DNA of 11,355 bases from the NCBI GenBank assembly GCA_944326175.1, contig CALVCY010000052.1, forward strand, positions 1-11,355, read 5' to 3'. Below the pieces are notes generated by a model, which worked only from the letters and a program-made list of their open reading frames with translations, ran no database searches and was not told the origin of the DNA. The translations under genes and the position numbers were made by a program. The stretch comes from an uncultured Erysipelotrichaceae bacterium (GTDB lineage Bacteria; Bacillota_I; Bacilli_A; Erysipelotrichales; Erysipelotrichaceae). Position 1 is the stretch's first letter, and every line of letters starts with the position of its first letter. This document shows, piece after piece, positions 1 to 7,511 of the stretch.

Positions 1-185
1 CAATAATTGATCTGATCCACATCCATTTCCATGGTCCGATCGATCAATGCTTTCATGACGTTATCCGCCATGATGCCCATGGATGGATCCATACGATGAT
101 GGGACACATCGGCGTAAAAACAATAACGGCAACGCATGTTACATAAGGAAGATGCGGGTTTGATCAATAACGAAATACTTTTCAT
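1..185 (-). CDS. Anaerobic sulfatase-maturating enzyme (radical SAM), N-terminal part only
   Basis: The reading frame starts at ATG 185 and runs off the left edge after 61 complete codons. It begins MKSISLLIKPASSLCNMRCR and continues into YCFYADVS. This shows the radical SAM cluster motif C15-x3-C19-x2-C22 followed by FYADVS, inside the 'LLIKPASS.CN..C.YCFY' opening that typifies anSMEs. The family uses SAM and several [4Fe-4S] clusters to oxidise the active-site Cys or Ser of a sulfatase to C-alpha-formylglycine in the cytoplasm without oxygen. An AGGTGA ribosome-binding site lies 3-4 nt before the ATG. The gene follows the sulfatase operon on the same strand, beyond a terminator, and its obvious client is the Cys-type sulfatase at 2036-3508. 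The rest of the protein, including the SPASM clusters, lies outside the window. Some related radical SAM peptide-modifying enzymes share this opening, but the adjacent sulfatase favours anSME. Confidence 0.88.
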   Translation of the reverse strand, partial: MKSISLLIKPASSLCNMRCRYCFYADVSHHRMDPSMGIMADNVMKALIDRTMEMDVDQINY

Positions 186-216
186 GGCTCACCTGCTTTG
201 CTATGGTTTGATCATT

Positions 217-251
217 TAAAAATATAGCCAGTTGAATTCAACTGGCTATAT
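217..251 (-). terminator. Intrinsic terminator of the sulfatase/PTS operon
   Basis: Bases 222-251 form a perfect 30-nt palindrome centred on GAATTC: a 13-bp stem (ATATAGCCAGTTG and its complement) with an AATT loop. On the minus strand it is followed at once by five T's (221-217). It starts 6 nt after the stop codon of the 258-710 gene. The palindrome could also fold in plus-strand RNA, but there it would lack a U-tract. Confidence 0.85.
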
Positions 252-257
252 CATACG

Positions 258-710
258 CTACTTTTTCTTGATCTTTGCCTCGACCTGTTCACGCAACACG
301 CGATTGGATGTCAATGGCACATAGATCGACAATTCTTTTTCCTGATCTTTCAATGCCACTTTTAACGTAAACATACCGGTACGCAATTGTTTGATATTCT
401 TTAATGCGATCGTTTTACCTTTCAGCAAAACATACCGATTGCCGGCCAGAATGATGCGCCGCGATTGAAAATACGCCAGCAAAAGTGTCAACAGACAAAG
501 TCCTGCAGTGAATACGTAGGTTTTCGGATTGATCACCGATACCAATGATGCCAACGCCATTCCGATCACCACCGCGATCTCCAGACGTGAAAGTAAATCA
601 AACTCAAATTTTGCCACTGGATCTTTCTTTTTGAAATCAACCATCATTTTGATGGCATAACCATAAATGGCAAGGATCATTACTTTTTCTACAATCAAAA
701 CGATCGGCAT
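258..710 (-). CDS. Small integral membrane protein of unknown function
   Basis: About 150 residues that I do not recognise as a named family. Hydrophobic stretches lie at residues about 3-21 (beginning PIVLIVEKVMILAIYG), 46-60 (AVVIGMALASLVSV) and 64-80 (YVFTAGLCLLTLLLAY), so three membrane segments are likely. They are followed by a polar C-terminal domain of about 70 residues ending in a Lys-rich tail (EAKIKKK). The tail domain has alternating beta-like stretches (RYVLLKGKTIAL, TGMFTLKVAL), a little like a small PH or SH3-like fold, but that is only an impression. The gene is the last of the sulfatase-EIIC operon, 27 nt after the EIIC stop. An AAGGAG site lies about 15 nt before ATG 710 and 12 nt before an in-frame TTG at 713, so either start is possible. 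It may support the transporter, but nothing in the sequence proves this. Confidence 0.7.
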   Translation of the reverse strand: MPIVLIVEKVMILAIYGYAIKMMVDFKKKDPVAKFEFDLLSRLEIAVVIGMALASLVSVINPKTYVFTAGLCLLTLLLAYFQSRRIILAGNRYVLLKGKTIALKNIKQLRTGMFTLKVALKDQEKELSIYVPLTSNRVLREQVEAKIKKK

Positions 711-737
711 CAATTTCTTTTTAGACTCCTTTAAAAA

Positions 738-2015
738 TCAGTTGGTTGCACCGCTTGCTTTTTCCTGAGCGAGCAGTCGACGGTCATAGCGGATCAGCCA
801 TGGAATGATCACAGCGATACTGGCAACCATATTCACCAGATAAACCACAACGGCACGCCAGTCCATGGACATCAAGAACACCTTGATGATCGCCGGAACA
901 GTAAACGGAATGGAAACATACGGAATGTTCATCAAGCCCCATTCACATGCCAGATACGGAATCGCACCGTTAAGCGCGAACAGAATCAGGTACGGGACCA
1001 GGATATCAAAATTGAGCACCAGCGGCAAACCGAAGGTCAGCGGTTCACCGATATTGAACAATGCCGGAACGATAGCAATCCGTGAAATCGCCTTTAACTG
1101 TTGCGACTTTGCAACGATCATGATCGCAATCACGATCGCCAGAATACCAGTCGTGGTCCAGTTTTGGAATGCAGAGTTGAAAATGAACGTCGGTTGTTCC
1201 CCAGCCATCACCGCTTCGGCATTGGCCACCAGGTTATTGGTCAAAACCACATTGACCACCGACCCAGCAATATTATTGCCATGCAGACCGAAGAACCACA
1301 GAATACGCACTAACACACAGTATAGCAAGACCGCACCCAGCGAGTCCGCTGCCGAGAAGAGTGGTGCAAAGATGGAATTGATGAAATCACCTAACGTCGT
1401 ACCAAATGCGGCAAAACCCAATTTGACCGCAAAAATTACTGTAGCAACGATCATGTTCGTAAAAATCTGATTGATCGGTTCAGCCGCAAATGGCGGAACC
1501 GATTCCGGTAATTTGATCTTAAAACCATGGGTCAGCAGCCACGCATTGAACTCCGGAACCACAAAGCCAACGATCAACGCCGCCATCATGCCCTTGGCAC
1601 CCCAGAATCCGATGTTTAAGCCACCACCTTCCATAATCGAGCACTGCAATACGATAAACGCAAATACGGACAGCACCATGTTGCTGGCGATCGGCAGATT
1701 ATCTTTCTTACAGACAGCCGCGACCATACCGATCAAAATATAGAAACCGGCTGCATTCAAACCGATCTGGTAACCTAAGTTCAACCAGCTGGCATTTGCG
1801 GCAGCAAATTCACTCCATGCAACCGCCAGCCCGAATGTTGAACCGGCAGGAAACGGCGGCGTCATCAACAGCATGAAGATCGAACCGATCATCGTGGCAT
1901 TCATACATGCCGTAATACCGGCCTGCATGCAACTCACAAATTTCAGGTTGATGAATTTTTCGATCCAGGGCATGATTTTGTCTTGAACAAAATCGCCCAT
2001 ATTTCCTTTAGCCAT
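738..2015 (-). CDS. PTS system EIIC component, lactose/cellobiose family
   Basis: A 425-residue membrane permease of the lactose/cellobiose (CelB-like) PTS family, near the usual length of 420-450. It would carry a sugar, often a beta-disaccharide or chitobiose-like compound, across the membrane while its partner EIIB phosphorylates it. Family landmarks are an N-terminal amphipathic stretch (IMPWIEKFINLKFV), KLPESVPPFAAEPINQI at about 168-184, LWFFGLHGNNI at 239-249, and the signature NIGEPLTFGLP at 321-331, with about ten hydrophobic segments. AAAGGGG sits 6 nt before the ATG. The gene lies 20 nt downstream of the sulfatase, so the two are almost certainly cotranscribed. No EIIA or EIIB domain is fused to it or present in the window, so those must be encoded elsewhere. 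The substrate cannot be read from sequence, but the sulfatase partner suggests a sulfated sugar. Confidence 0.93.
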   Translation of the reverse strand: MAKGNMGDFVQDKIMPWIEKFINLKFVSCMQAGITACMNATMIGSIFMLLMTPPFPAGSTFGLAVAWSEFAAANASWLNLGYQIGLNAAGFYILIGMVAAVCKKDNLPIASNMVLSVFAFIVLQCSIMEGGGLNIGFWGAKGMMAALIVGFVVPEFNAWLLTHGFKIKLPESVPPFAAEPINQIFTNMIVATVIFAVKLGFAAFGTTLGDFINSIFAPLFSAADSLGAVLLYCVLVRILWFFGLHGNNIAGSVVNVVLTNNLVANAEAVMAGEQPTFIFNSAFQNWTTTGILAIVIAIMIVAKSQQLKAISRIAIVPALFNIGEPLTFGLPLVLNFDILVPYLILFALNGAIPYLACEWGLMNIPYVSIPFTVPAIIKVFLMSMDWRAVVVYLVNMVASIAVIIPWLIRYDRRLLAQEKASGATN

Positions 2016-2035
2016 AAAAATCCCCTTTCATTTTG

Positions 2036-3508
2036 CTAAATATTGAACCCCATGCGTTTCATCTGCCATTCCGGCGCACCGGCATCACGCATGGATTGTT
2101 CCATTTTGTTTTTCAGATCATTTTCCAAAGCGGCATCACAAATGGGATGTTGTTGCTTCGGATCATCCGTTTTATCATAGATCGCATCCTCATAACGAAT
2201 GAATCCGCCCATCGGCTTAACGCATGGGATCTGCAGCACCATATGATGGTTGCTGTATTTGCCGCCATTTACAAATGTTGCTTTGTCGATCTCATTTGGA
2301 TCGATAAATCCACGCATCAATGTGGGCATCAAAGTCATGTTGTAAACCGGTAACTGTGGGTCGACGGCACTGCGCATATAACAATAACGTCCATCATAGT
2401 AATTGATTTGACCACCATGAACGCCATAGAGAATGCCATCATGAATGGTTGCATTGTCTTTCAATACGGTTAGCAGACTTTTTCCATCGATATCTTCCAT
2501 TGGTTCAGCCCCGAAATATTCCAATAACGTCGGTGCTAAATCGATCGTTTGTGCCAGTTGAGCGCGATGGCACCCATCGCAATCGATTTGCGGCACATGG
2601 ATGAAAAATGGAATATGCACCATTTCATCAAACATCGGCGGAATATTTTTGCCAATGAAATTATGTTCTCCGAGTAAGAACCCATGATCAGTATTAACGA
2701 TCAACATGGTGTCTTTCCACATACCATGGCGATCCATCATGTCCAGTACACGACCCAATTGCGCATCACACAAAGACAACAGCGCACAATATTCTTTTCT
2801 TAGATCTTGGATCTGTTGCGGTGTGTACTTATCATTAACAAACGTATACGCCGGGAAGTTGAATGCCTCATGCGCGTCACAACAGTCATACAATTTCCGA
2901 TACTTGTCCGGCACATAGAACGGTTCATGGGGATCAAAGCATTCGATCTGCAAGAACCAATTGTCCTTGTCGTAGTGTTTCTCGATGAAATCTAATCCCG
3001 CAGTGACCGTTTGCACGCTAGGCATATCATCTTCACAGAGTATGCGGGTACGGTTAGCCAGATGTTGCACCGCGGATACGTTGGTCTTGTTCAATGGACA
3101 GACATTCAATGACTTATCCGCTTCATCCTGGGGGATCCAGCGATCACCTTCCTGTCCTCTGAAGATTTCAAACGTCGTGTAACGTCCAAGGTATGTTGCG
3201 CCACCGTCTTCCCAATAATGGCTGTGATCGGTACACATGTGGGTATACACACCATGGGCTTTCAGTCGCTCGATGGCTGAAATATCGAACGGTTCGATCG
3301 GTCCCCAACCGCGATGCATGAAATTGTACTTTCCGGTATGCAGTTCACGACGTGCCGGCATGCAGGGCATACTGCCCGTGTAGAATTCATCAAACGTGCA
3401 GGTGTGTTCACTCAATCTGGAAAAATTCGGCATTTTCGTGAAATCACATCCGTAGTTGGGCAAAAAATCACGGGTCAATGTGTCGAACATCAACATTACA
3501 GCTTTCAT
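2036..3508 (-). CDS. Cys-type sulfatase, apparently cytoplasmic
   Basis: A 490-residue member of the formylglycine-dependent type I sulfatases (alkaline phosphatase superfamily), which hydrolyse sulfate esters. The active-site motif is C49-M-P51-A-R53, the Cys type that anaerobes mature with anSME. Metal-site residues are visible at D9 (MFDTLTRD) and D274-H275 in NTDHGFLLGEHNFIGK (272-287), with the likely substrate or metal His194 in ECFDPHEPF. There is no signal peptide: the first strand of the catalytic core (KAVMLMFDT) starts at residue 2. Desulfation is therefore probably cytoplasmic and follows uptake by the EIIC encoded 20 nt downstream. A strong site, GAGAGGTG, lies 5 nt before the ATG. 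A cre-like palindrome lies about 105-120 nt upstream. The natural substrate (for example a sulfated hexosamine or glycosaminoglycan fragment) cannot be assigned. I do not see the features of N-sulfoglucosamine sulfohydrolases clearly enough to claim that type. Confidence 0.93.
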   Translation of the reverse strand: MKAVMLMFDTLTRDFLPNYGCDFTKMPNFSRLSEHTCTFDEFYTGSMPCMPARRELHTGKYNFMHRGWGPIEPFDISAIERLKAHGVYTHMCTDHSHYWEDGGATYLGRYTTFEIFRGQEGDRWIPQDEADKSLNVCPLNKTNVSAVQHLANRTRILCEDDMPSVQTVTAGLDFIEKHYDKDNWFLQIECFDPHEPFYVPDKYRKLYDCCDAHEAFNFPAYTFVNDKYTPQQIQDLRKEYCALLSLCDAQLGRVLDMMDRHGMWKDTMLIVNTDHGFLLGEHNFIGKNIPPMFDEMVHIPFFIHVPQIDCDGCHRAQLAQTIDLAPTLLEYFGAEPMEDIDGKSLLTVLKDNATIHDGILYGVHGGQINYYDGRYCYMRSAVDPQLPVYNMTLMPTLMRGFIDPNEIDKATFVNGGKYSNHHMVLQIPCVKPMGGFIRYEDAIYDKTDDPKQQHPICDAALENDLKNKMEQSMRDAGAPEWQMKRMGFNI

Positions 3509-3611
3509 TGCTTCACCTCTCTATCATTCGATAATCAAAATGCTTGCGCATCACTTGATATAAATATGTTAATCATCACACATTCATTTAAGCACATCGA
3601 TTTACCAAATT

Positions 3612-3627
3612 ATGAAAACGTTTTCAA
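3612..3627 (-). promoter_or_regulatory. Catabolite-responsive element (CcpA/LacI-family operator)
   Basis: ATGAAAACGTTTTCAA matches the CcpA cre consensus WTGNNARCGNWWWCAW at every position and contains the perfect 14-bp palindrome TGAAAACGTTTTCA (3613-3626). It lies in the 211-bp gap upstream of the sulfatase. On the minus strand TTGAAA (3627-3622) could serve as a -35, but the hexamer 17 nt further on (TAAATC) is a poor -10, so I do not place the promoter firmly. The upstream operon ends at 3669, so the site can only serve the sulfatase operon. A local LacI-type repressor could also bind this core. Confidence 0.75.
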
Positions 3628-3668
3628 AAGATTGCGATAATCAATGTTCATTTGTAAGGATAAATATT

Positions 3669-3700
3669 AAAAACAGTCGCTTCATACCCTGAAACGACTG
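3669..3700 (-). terminator. Intrinsic terminator of the ABC transporter/metallo-hydrolase operon
   Basis: A 10-bp stem pairs 3691-3700 with 3674-3683 (CAGTCGTTTC with GAAGCGACTG, one G-U pair) around a 7-nt loop. On the minus strand it is followed by five T's and an A/T-rich tail. It begins 19 nt after the stop codon of the metallo-hydrolase gene. Confidence 0.88.
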
Positions 3701-3719
3701 ACTCTTCGAGCGTTGATTA

Positions 3720-4790
3720 TTACCGCATCCACACCTCAGTCGCGTCGCAATGAAATGGCAAAACCATTTTAAAATCATTGGATTCAACCAATGCCATGGC
3801 ATCGGATCGTGACGAATGGTGAGGATAAAGACAGCGGATGGCTTTGCCTTCATCCAACAATTTGGCACAATAGCTACCGCTTTTTCGACGTCCGCTGACA
3901 ATGACCACGCCGTTTTCTTTTAAACATGATTCAACCAATTGCTGGTTGCTTTGTTTTTCCAAATGCGTATCGGCAATCAGAAACAATGATGCCTGATCTA
4001 CTGTGGTCATCTTGTTGGATTCAAAACCATGAATGAACTCATCGATAATTTCCGGTTTCATCCAGCTACGCGTTTGCAGCATCATTTCCACTGCATTGAC
4101 AAAACGCTGGTCAAAGAAGATGAAGTGATTGGGGAAATGATGCTGCAACAATACCAACATCTCATTACCTCGACCATAGGTTTGTACGGGTAAGACCACT
4201 TTTCTTCCTTGGTTTAGATAATGACCTATGGTTTCAATCAGTTTGGTGCGTAATGCAGACGCATCGACCATGATATGATCATGTGCCATATCGACTAACG
4301 CGATATCCGCGTAGATCCCTTTTGGCACATCCACAGCATAAACCAATGGATCTTTTTGATAATCCCCGGAATAGAAATAAGAATGGGTATCGGTTCGTAA
4401 AGTAAACCAAAAGCTACCTGGACAATGGCCGCTACGACCATAGCGGATGGTCAAACCATCCAGTGCCATGGTTGAACCATACGCATCCAATACCATGGTT
4501 TTACCATAGTCCACACCACAGATATATAACGTTTCCCACGATGCAATGATGTAACCATCAAATCCCAATTCCAATACATATTCCAAAGCCCCAGTATGAT
4601 CTTTATGCCCATGGGACAAAATCAAATAATCCACCTTTCCCACTTCCGTTTTACTCAATCGTGGAAAAGAATTGGGATCACTGTCCATAATCCCACAATC
4701 CAGCATCACATACCGATCATTTTTATAGGGAATCAGATAGCAGTTACGGCCATGCTCCCCATATCCACCTTTAAGCAGTAATGGATTCAT
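3720..4790 (-). CDS. Metallo-beta-lactamase fold hydrolase, short beta-CASP/RNase J-like type
   Basis: Numbered from Met 4790 (356 residues). The N-terminal LLLKGGYGEHGRNCYLI and VMLDCG open a metallo-beta-lactamase fold. The two-metal motif is H60-G-H62-K-D64-H65 (LSHGHKDH), with further ligands at H122 (SGHCPGS) and D143 (YSGD). VVLPVQTYGRGNEMLVLL (about 198-215), IFFDQ and the C-terminal PHHSSRSD plus LPFHC (H347) resemble the beta-CASP domain of RNase J and CPSF-73 nucleases. However, at 356 residues the protein is well below the usual 430-560. It may be a nuclease or a phosphodiesterase acting on the transported compound. The gene overlaps the ATPase gene by 20 nt. An ATG at 4841 (17 residues upstream) has a GGAAAAAG before it, but it would force a 71-nt overlap, and the family-like sequence begins at Met 4790, so I prefer 4790. 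This start has no good ribosome-binding site, which suggests translational coupling. Confidence 0.85.
   Translation of the reverse strand: MNPLLLKGGYGEHGRNCYLIPYKNDRYVMLDCGIMDSDPNSFPRLSKTEVGKVDYLILSHGHKDHTGALEYVLELGFDGYIIASWETLYICGVDYGKTMVLDAYGSTMALDGLTIRYGRSGHCPGSFWFTLRTDTHSYFYSGDYQKDPLVYAVDVPKGIYADIALVDMAHDHIMVDASALRTKLIETIGHYLNQGRKVVLPVQTYGRGNEMLVLLQHHFPNHFIFFDQRFVNAVEMMLQTRSWMKPEIIDEFIHGFESNKMTTVDQASLFLIADTHLEKQSNQQLVESCLKENGVVIVSGRRKSGSYCAKLLDEGKAIRCLYPHHSSRSDAMALVESNDFKMVLPFHCDATEVWMR
4447..4507. repeat. Three copies of the TGGTNNNACCA motif within the metallo-hydrolase gene
   Basis: ATGGTCAAACCAT (4447-4459), ATGGTTGAACCAT (4468-4480) and ATGGTTTTACCAT (4495-4507) lie 21 and 27 nt apart. 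All three are read as Gly-X-Thr on the minus strand (GLT, GST, GKT). Two overlap CCATGG. A longer relative with CATTGG/CCAATG arms lies at 3776-3793 in the same gene. Confidence 0.75.
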
Positions 4791-5823
4791 ACGCGTACAC
4801 TCGGTTGGCATCAAAGCCCAAATATCCACGGGTGCCTTCATCCGCTTTTTCCGGATGGAGGAAAGTCACAAATTCACCGGTACTGGTTTTTGCCTTGATG
4901 CGCCATTGACCACCTTCAAATGTTGGCATGATGATTTCAATCGGTACACTGTTGGGTAACGTTGAAACTGAAAAACGAACATCTTCAGGTCTAAAATACA
5001 TGGCCACATCATTTGCATCTGTGAAGGAAAGTGCTTTGATGCATGTATCTGCAATGGTGATATCACCCGGGTTATTTTGAATGCCATGGATGCAATTACC
5101 CGCCCCCAATAGCCCAGCCACAACTGCGGTCGCTGGTTTTTCATAACATTCCTTTGGAGATGCGATCTGATCGATCATACCATTATTCATCACCACGATG
5201 CGATCTGCCATGGCAAATGCTTCCGAAGGATCATGCGTAACATGAAAGACAGTGGTATGCAGCGATCTAAAAATCTGAGCCATTTCTGTACGCATTTCAA
5301 TGCGTAGCTGTACATCCAGATTGCACAATGGTTCATCCAATAATACAATCGCCGGATTCATCACTAAAGCACGGGCAATCGCCACTCGTTGCTGCTGACC
5401 GCCGGATAATTCGGCTGGATACTGATCCATCAAACCATTTAAATGCAGCAGAGAAACCATCTGCTCCAATTTCGCGTTGCAGCTGGCTTGATCGGTTTTA
5501 TGCAATTTCAAACCATACAGGATATTCTGTCGAGCCGTCATATGCGGCCACAGTGCAAAATCCTGAAATACCATGTTCAGATCTCTTTTTTCGATGGGCA
5601 TCATGTATTTGGATGTGGTCACTTCCTTGCCATTTAAAATGACACGACCATCATTGATGCTTAAGATACCGGCGATGATGTTCAACATCGTACTTTTACC
5701 GCAACCACTGGGACCCAGCACAGAGATGATTTCACCCTTTTTTACATCAAGTGAAACCCCTTTGAGCACTTCTTTTTTACCATAACTTTTGTGGATATTT
5801 TCCAATTTAAGAATTGTTTCCAT
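4771..5823 (-). CDS. ABC transporter ATP-binding protein (Fe3+/thiamine/phosphonate-type importer)
   Basis: A 350-residue cytoplasmic ATPase that powers the importer. Visible motifs are Walker A GPSGCGKST (37-45), Q-loop VFQDFALWPHMT (Q87), signature LSGGQQQR (139-146), Walker B IVLLDEP (159-165) and H-loop VTHD (H197). A C-terminal TOBE-like regulatory domain (about 240-350, containing MYFRPEDVRFS) follows, as in the FbpC/PotA/MalK group. ATG 5823 is preferred over ATG 5829 because AGGAA lies about 7 nt before the former but only 1 nt before the latter. The chosen start overlaps the permease stop by 17 nt. The end overlaps the metallo-hydrolase start by 20 nt, so the operon is tightly coupled. 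The transported substrate is not evident. Confidence 0.95.
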   Translation of the reverse strand: METILKLENIHKSYGKKEVLKGVSLDVKKGEIISVLGPSGCGKSTMLNIIAGILSINDGRVILNGKEVTTSKYMMPIEKRDLNMVFQDFALWPHMTARQNILYGLKLHKTDQASCNAKLEQMVSLLHLNGLMDQYPAELSGGQQQRVAIARALVMNPAIVLLDEPLCNLDVQLRIEMRTEMAQIFRSLHTTVFHVTHDPSEAFAMADRIVVMNNGMIDQIASPKECYEKPATAVVAGLLGAGNCIHGIQNNPGDITIADTCIKALSFTDANDVAMYFRPEDVRFSVSTLPNSVPIEIIMPTFEGGQWRIKAKTSTGEFVTFLHPEKADEGTRGYLGFDANRVYAYESITA

Positions 5824-7507
5824 ATGCATTTCCTTTCTTTCGACTGCCCATATTCAGCAATCGTTCCAGTAAAAACATGATGGTGATGATGCAAATACCG
5901 GAGATGATGGTCGCAGCTGCGGCTTGACCGAATTTCAAATCGTTGTAGCTATCCGAAATCCATACCGGCAAAGTTTCCCAGTTTGGCGGATACAAGATCG
6001 TGGTGATGGCCAAATTGAATATGGATCCACCAAATGCACTCAATACGGCACTGACGGCACTGTTATGCAATAGTGGCAGCATGACGGTGCGGATTTTGGT
6101 GATAAAACCAGCACCTTGCATTTCAGCTGCCGTCATCAATGATTCAGGGATCTTGGCCATACCCGCCACCAAGACACGGTTGATCAACGGAATGGCCGCT
6201 GCAACCACAGCCAGCACAAGGATGGCCGGTGTGCCATATAAATGCAATCCCAATGGTACGAGCCACTTTTGATTCCAGACAAAGATGTAACCAACACCAA
6301 GGACTACCCCTGGTACCGCCATGGCAATCAATGTGGTCATATCAATTGCCTTTTTCAATGGTGATTTGGAATAGGTCAATACATAGGCACAACAGAATGC
6401 AATGATCAAACCAATCCCTGCGGCGATGACCGCCAGACCTAATGAGTGTGCGATACCGGTCAATAATGTGGAGTCGCTGGCAAAGACACTTTGATAGTTT
6501 TCAAGCGTGAAAGAAAACCCTTCGATGGAAATGGCAGAGGAGAAGGACATGATCAAACTGGAACCGATGGGAATACCTAAAGCGATGATACAAAACCCAC
6601 CGGCAATCAACGTGATCACCACAGTTTTGCCTTTGGTCAATTCTCTCGGCTCGCTCTTTCGAGTCCCATTATCCAAAAAATCGTATCGTTTGCTCCCCAT
6701 GGCCTTATATTGGATAAACATGGCCAAAACGATCAAAACCATCAAACACAATGACAGCACACCAGCCATATCAAAGCGAGCCGGAGAATTGCAGATCGCG
6801 GAATAGATCGTATACGGCAGTGTCGGAAAAGAATAGACTGCCGTGATGGTACTGGACAGACCATAATCACCCACGGTGTCCATGAAAATCAACATGGCTG
6901 CTGAACATAACGCCGGCAACATCAAGGGCAACTGGATGTCTTTCCATACCCGCCAAGCGGAAGCACCGCTCATATGTGCTGCATGCATCAAACGGATCGG
7001 TTCCCATTCCAAGGCTGTTTTGATGGTGATATACGCCATGGGCCACTTGCATAATGTCATGACTGTCACCAAGCCTGGGAAGGAGAATACATAGTCACTC
7101 ATCCAGCTTAAGCCAAGCCAGGCTTTGGCTATCCCGTTACCGGCAGAAAAATAAACCCAACCTTGTGCCAGAATGAACGATGGGATAATCATCAGTACCC
7201 ATGCGGTCAGATCCAATAATTTGGCACCGGGGAATCGATATTGGGTACGTATCCATGCCATGGCACCGGCGACCAGTAATGCCACTGCCGTGGTTCCAGC
7301 GGCCAAAGCCAGTGAATTGAGGAATGCTTTTCGCCATAAAGGCCGTGTAAAGACGTCACCGAGAATCGAAAGATTGGATAAATCAAATTTTGCAAGATCC
7401 AATCCAGGACAGACGATCTGGAATAAGACGGCCAATAATGGCAAAAGGACCAGCAAAACCAATATAGCGAATACGATTGTGCTGATCCGATTGTCTCTGT
7501 TTCTCAA
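5807..7507 (-). CDS. ABC transporter permease, two fused membrane domains (FbpB/ThiP-type)
   Basis: About 566 residues with two binding-protein-dependent permease domains in one chain, as in FbpB, AfuB and ThiP. Each half has an EAA loop that docks on the ATPase: the first around residues 173-199 (RLMHAAHMSGASAWRVWKD, then LPLMLP) and the second around 457-485 (LMTAAEMQGAGFITKIR, then MLPLL). About twelve hydrophobic segments are visible; the first is ISTIVFAILVLLVLLPLLAV. The start is uncertain. The open frame reaches 7585, but everything before 7507 is read inside the binding-protein gene and does not look like protein. TTG 7507 sits 4 nt after the binding-protein stop codon and immediately precedes RNRDNR and the first membrane segment. 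It lacks a clear ribosome-binding site, so reinitiation is likely. The stop overlaps the ATPase start by 17 nt. Confidence 0.93.
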   Translation of the reverse strand: MRNRDNRISTIVFAILVLLVLLPLLAVLFQIVCPGLDLAKFDLSNLSILGDVFTRPLWRKAFLNSLALAAGTTAVALLVAGAMAWIRTQYRFPGAKLLDLTAWVLMIIPSFILAQGWVYFSAGNGIAKAWLGLSWMSDYVFSFPGLVTVMTLCKWPMAYITIKTALEWEPIRLMHAAHMSGASAWRVWKDIQLPLMLPALCSAAMLIFMDTVGDYGLSSTITAVYSFPTLPYTIYSAICNSPARFDMAGVLSLCLMVLIVLAMFIQYKAMGSKRYDFLDNGTRKSEPRELTKGKTVVITLIAGGFCIIALGIPIGSSLIMSFSSAISIEGFSFTLENYQSVFASDSTLLTGIAHSLGLAVIAAGIGLIIAFCCAYVLTYSKSPLKKAIDMTTLIAMAVPGVVLGVGYIFVWNQKWLVPLGLHLYGTPAILVLAVVAAAIPLINRVLVAGMAKIPESLMTAAEMQGAGFITKIRTVMLPLLHNSAVSAVLSAFGGSIFNLAITTILYPPNWETLPVWISDSYNDLKFGQAAAATIISGICIITIMFLLERLLNMGSRKKGNAYGNNS

Positions 7508-7511
7508 TGGA

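Noticed and set aside
222..251. 30-nt perfect palindrome as a recombination or attachment site
   Set aside because: Its position after a stop codon and the following U-tract fit an intrinsic terminator, and no integrase or second copy is present.
865..1470. Long plus-strand open frame opposite the PTS EIIC gene
   Set aside because: It has no ribosome-binding site or recognisable domain and is the antisense of a well-supported membrane protein.
3641..3901. Minus-strand open frame at the end of the metallo-hydrolase gene
   Set aside because: It is an alternative frame that runs through the hydrolase stop and the terminator hairpin, with no family signal.
4447..4507. CRISPR-like or tandem repeat array
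   Set aside because: The repeated units are only 11-13 nt, imperfect, irregularly spaced, and lie within conserved protein-coding sequence.
4791..4841. Upstream ATG start for the metallo-hydrolase
   Set aside because: It would overlap the ATPase by 71 nt, and the family-like sequence begins only after Met 4790. A weak purine-rich stretch before it keeps this slightly open.
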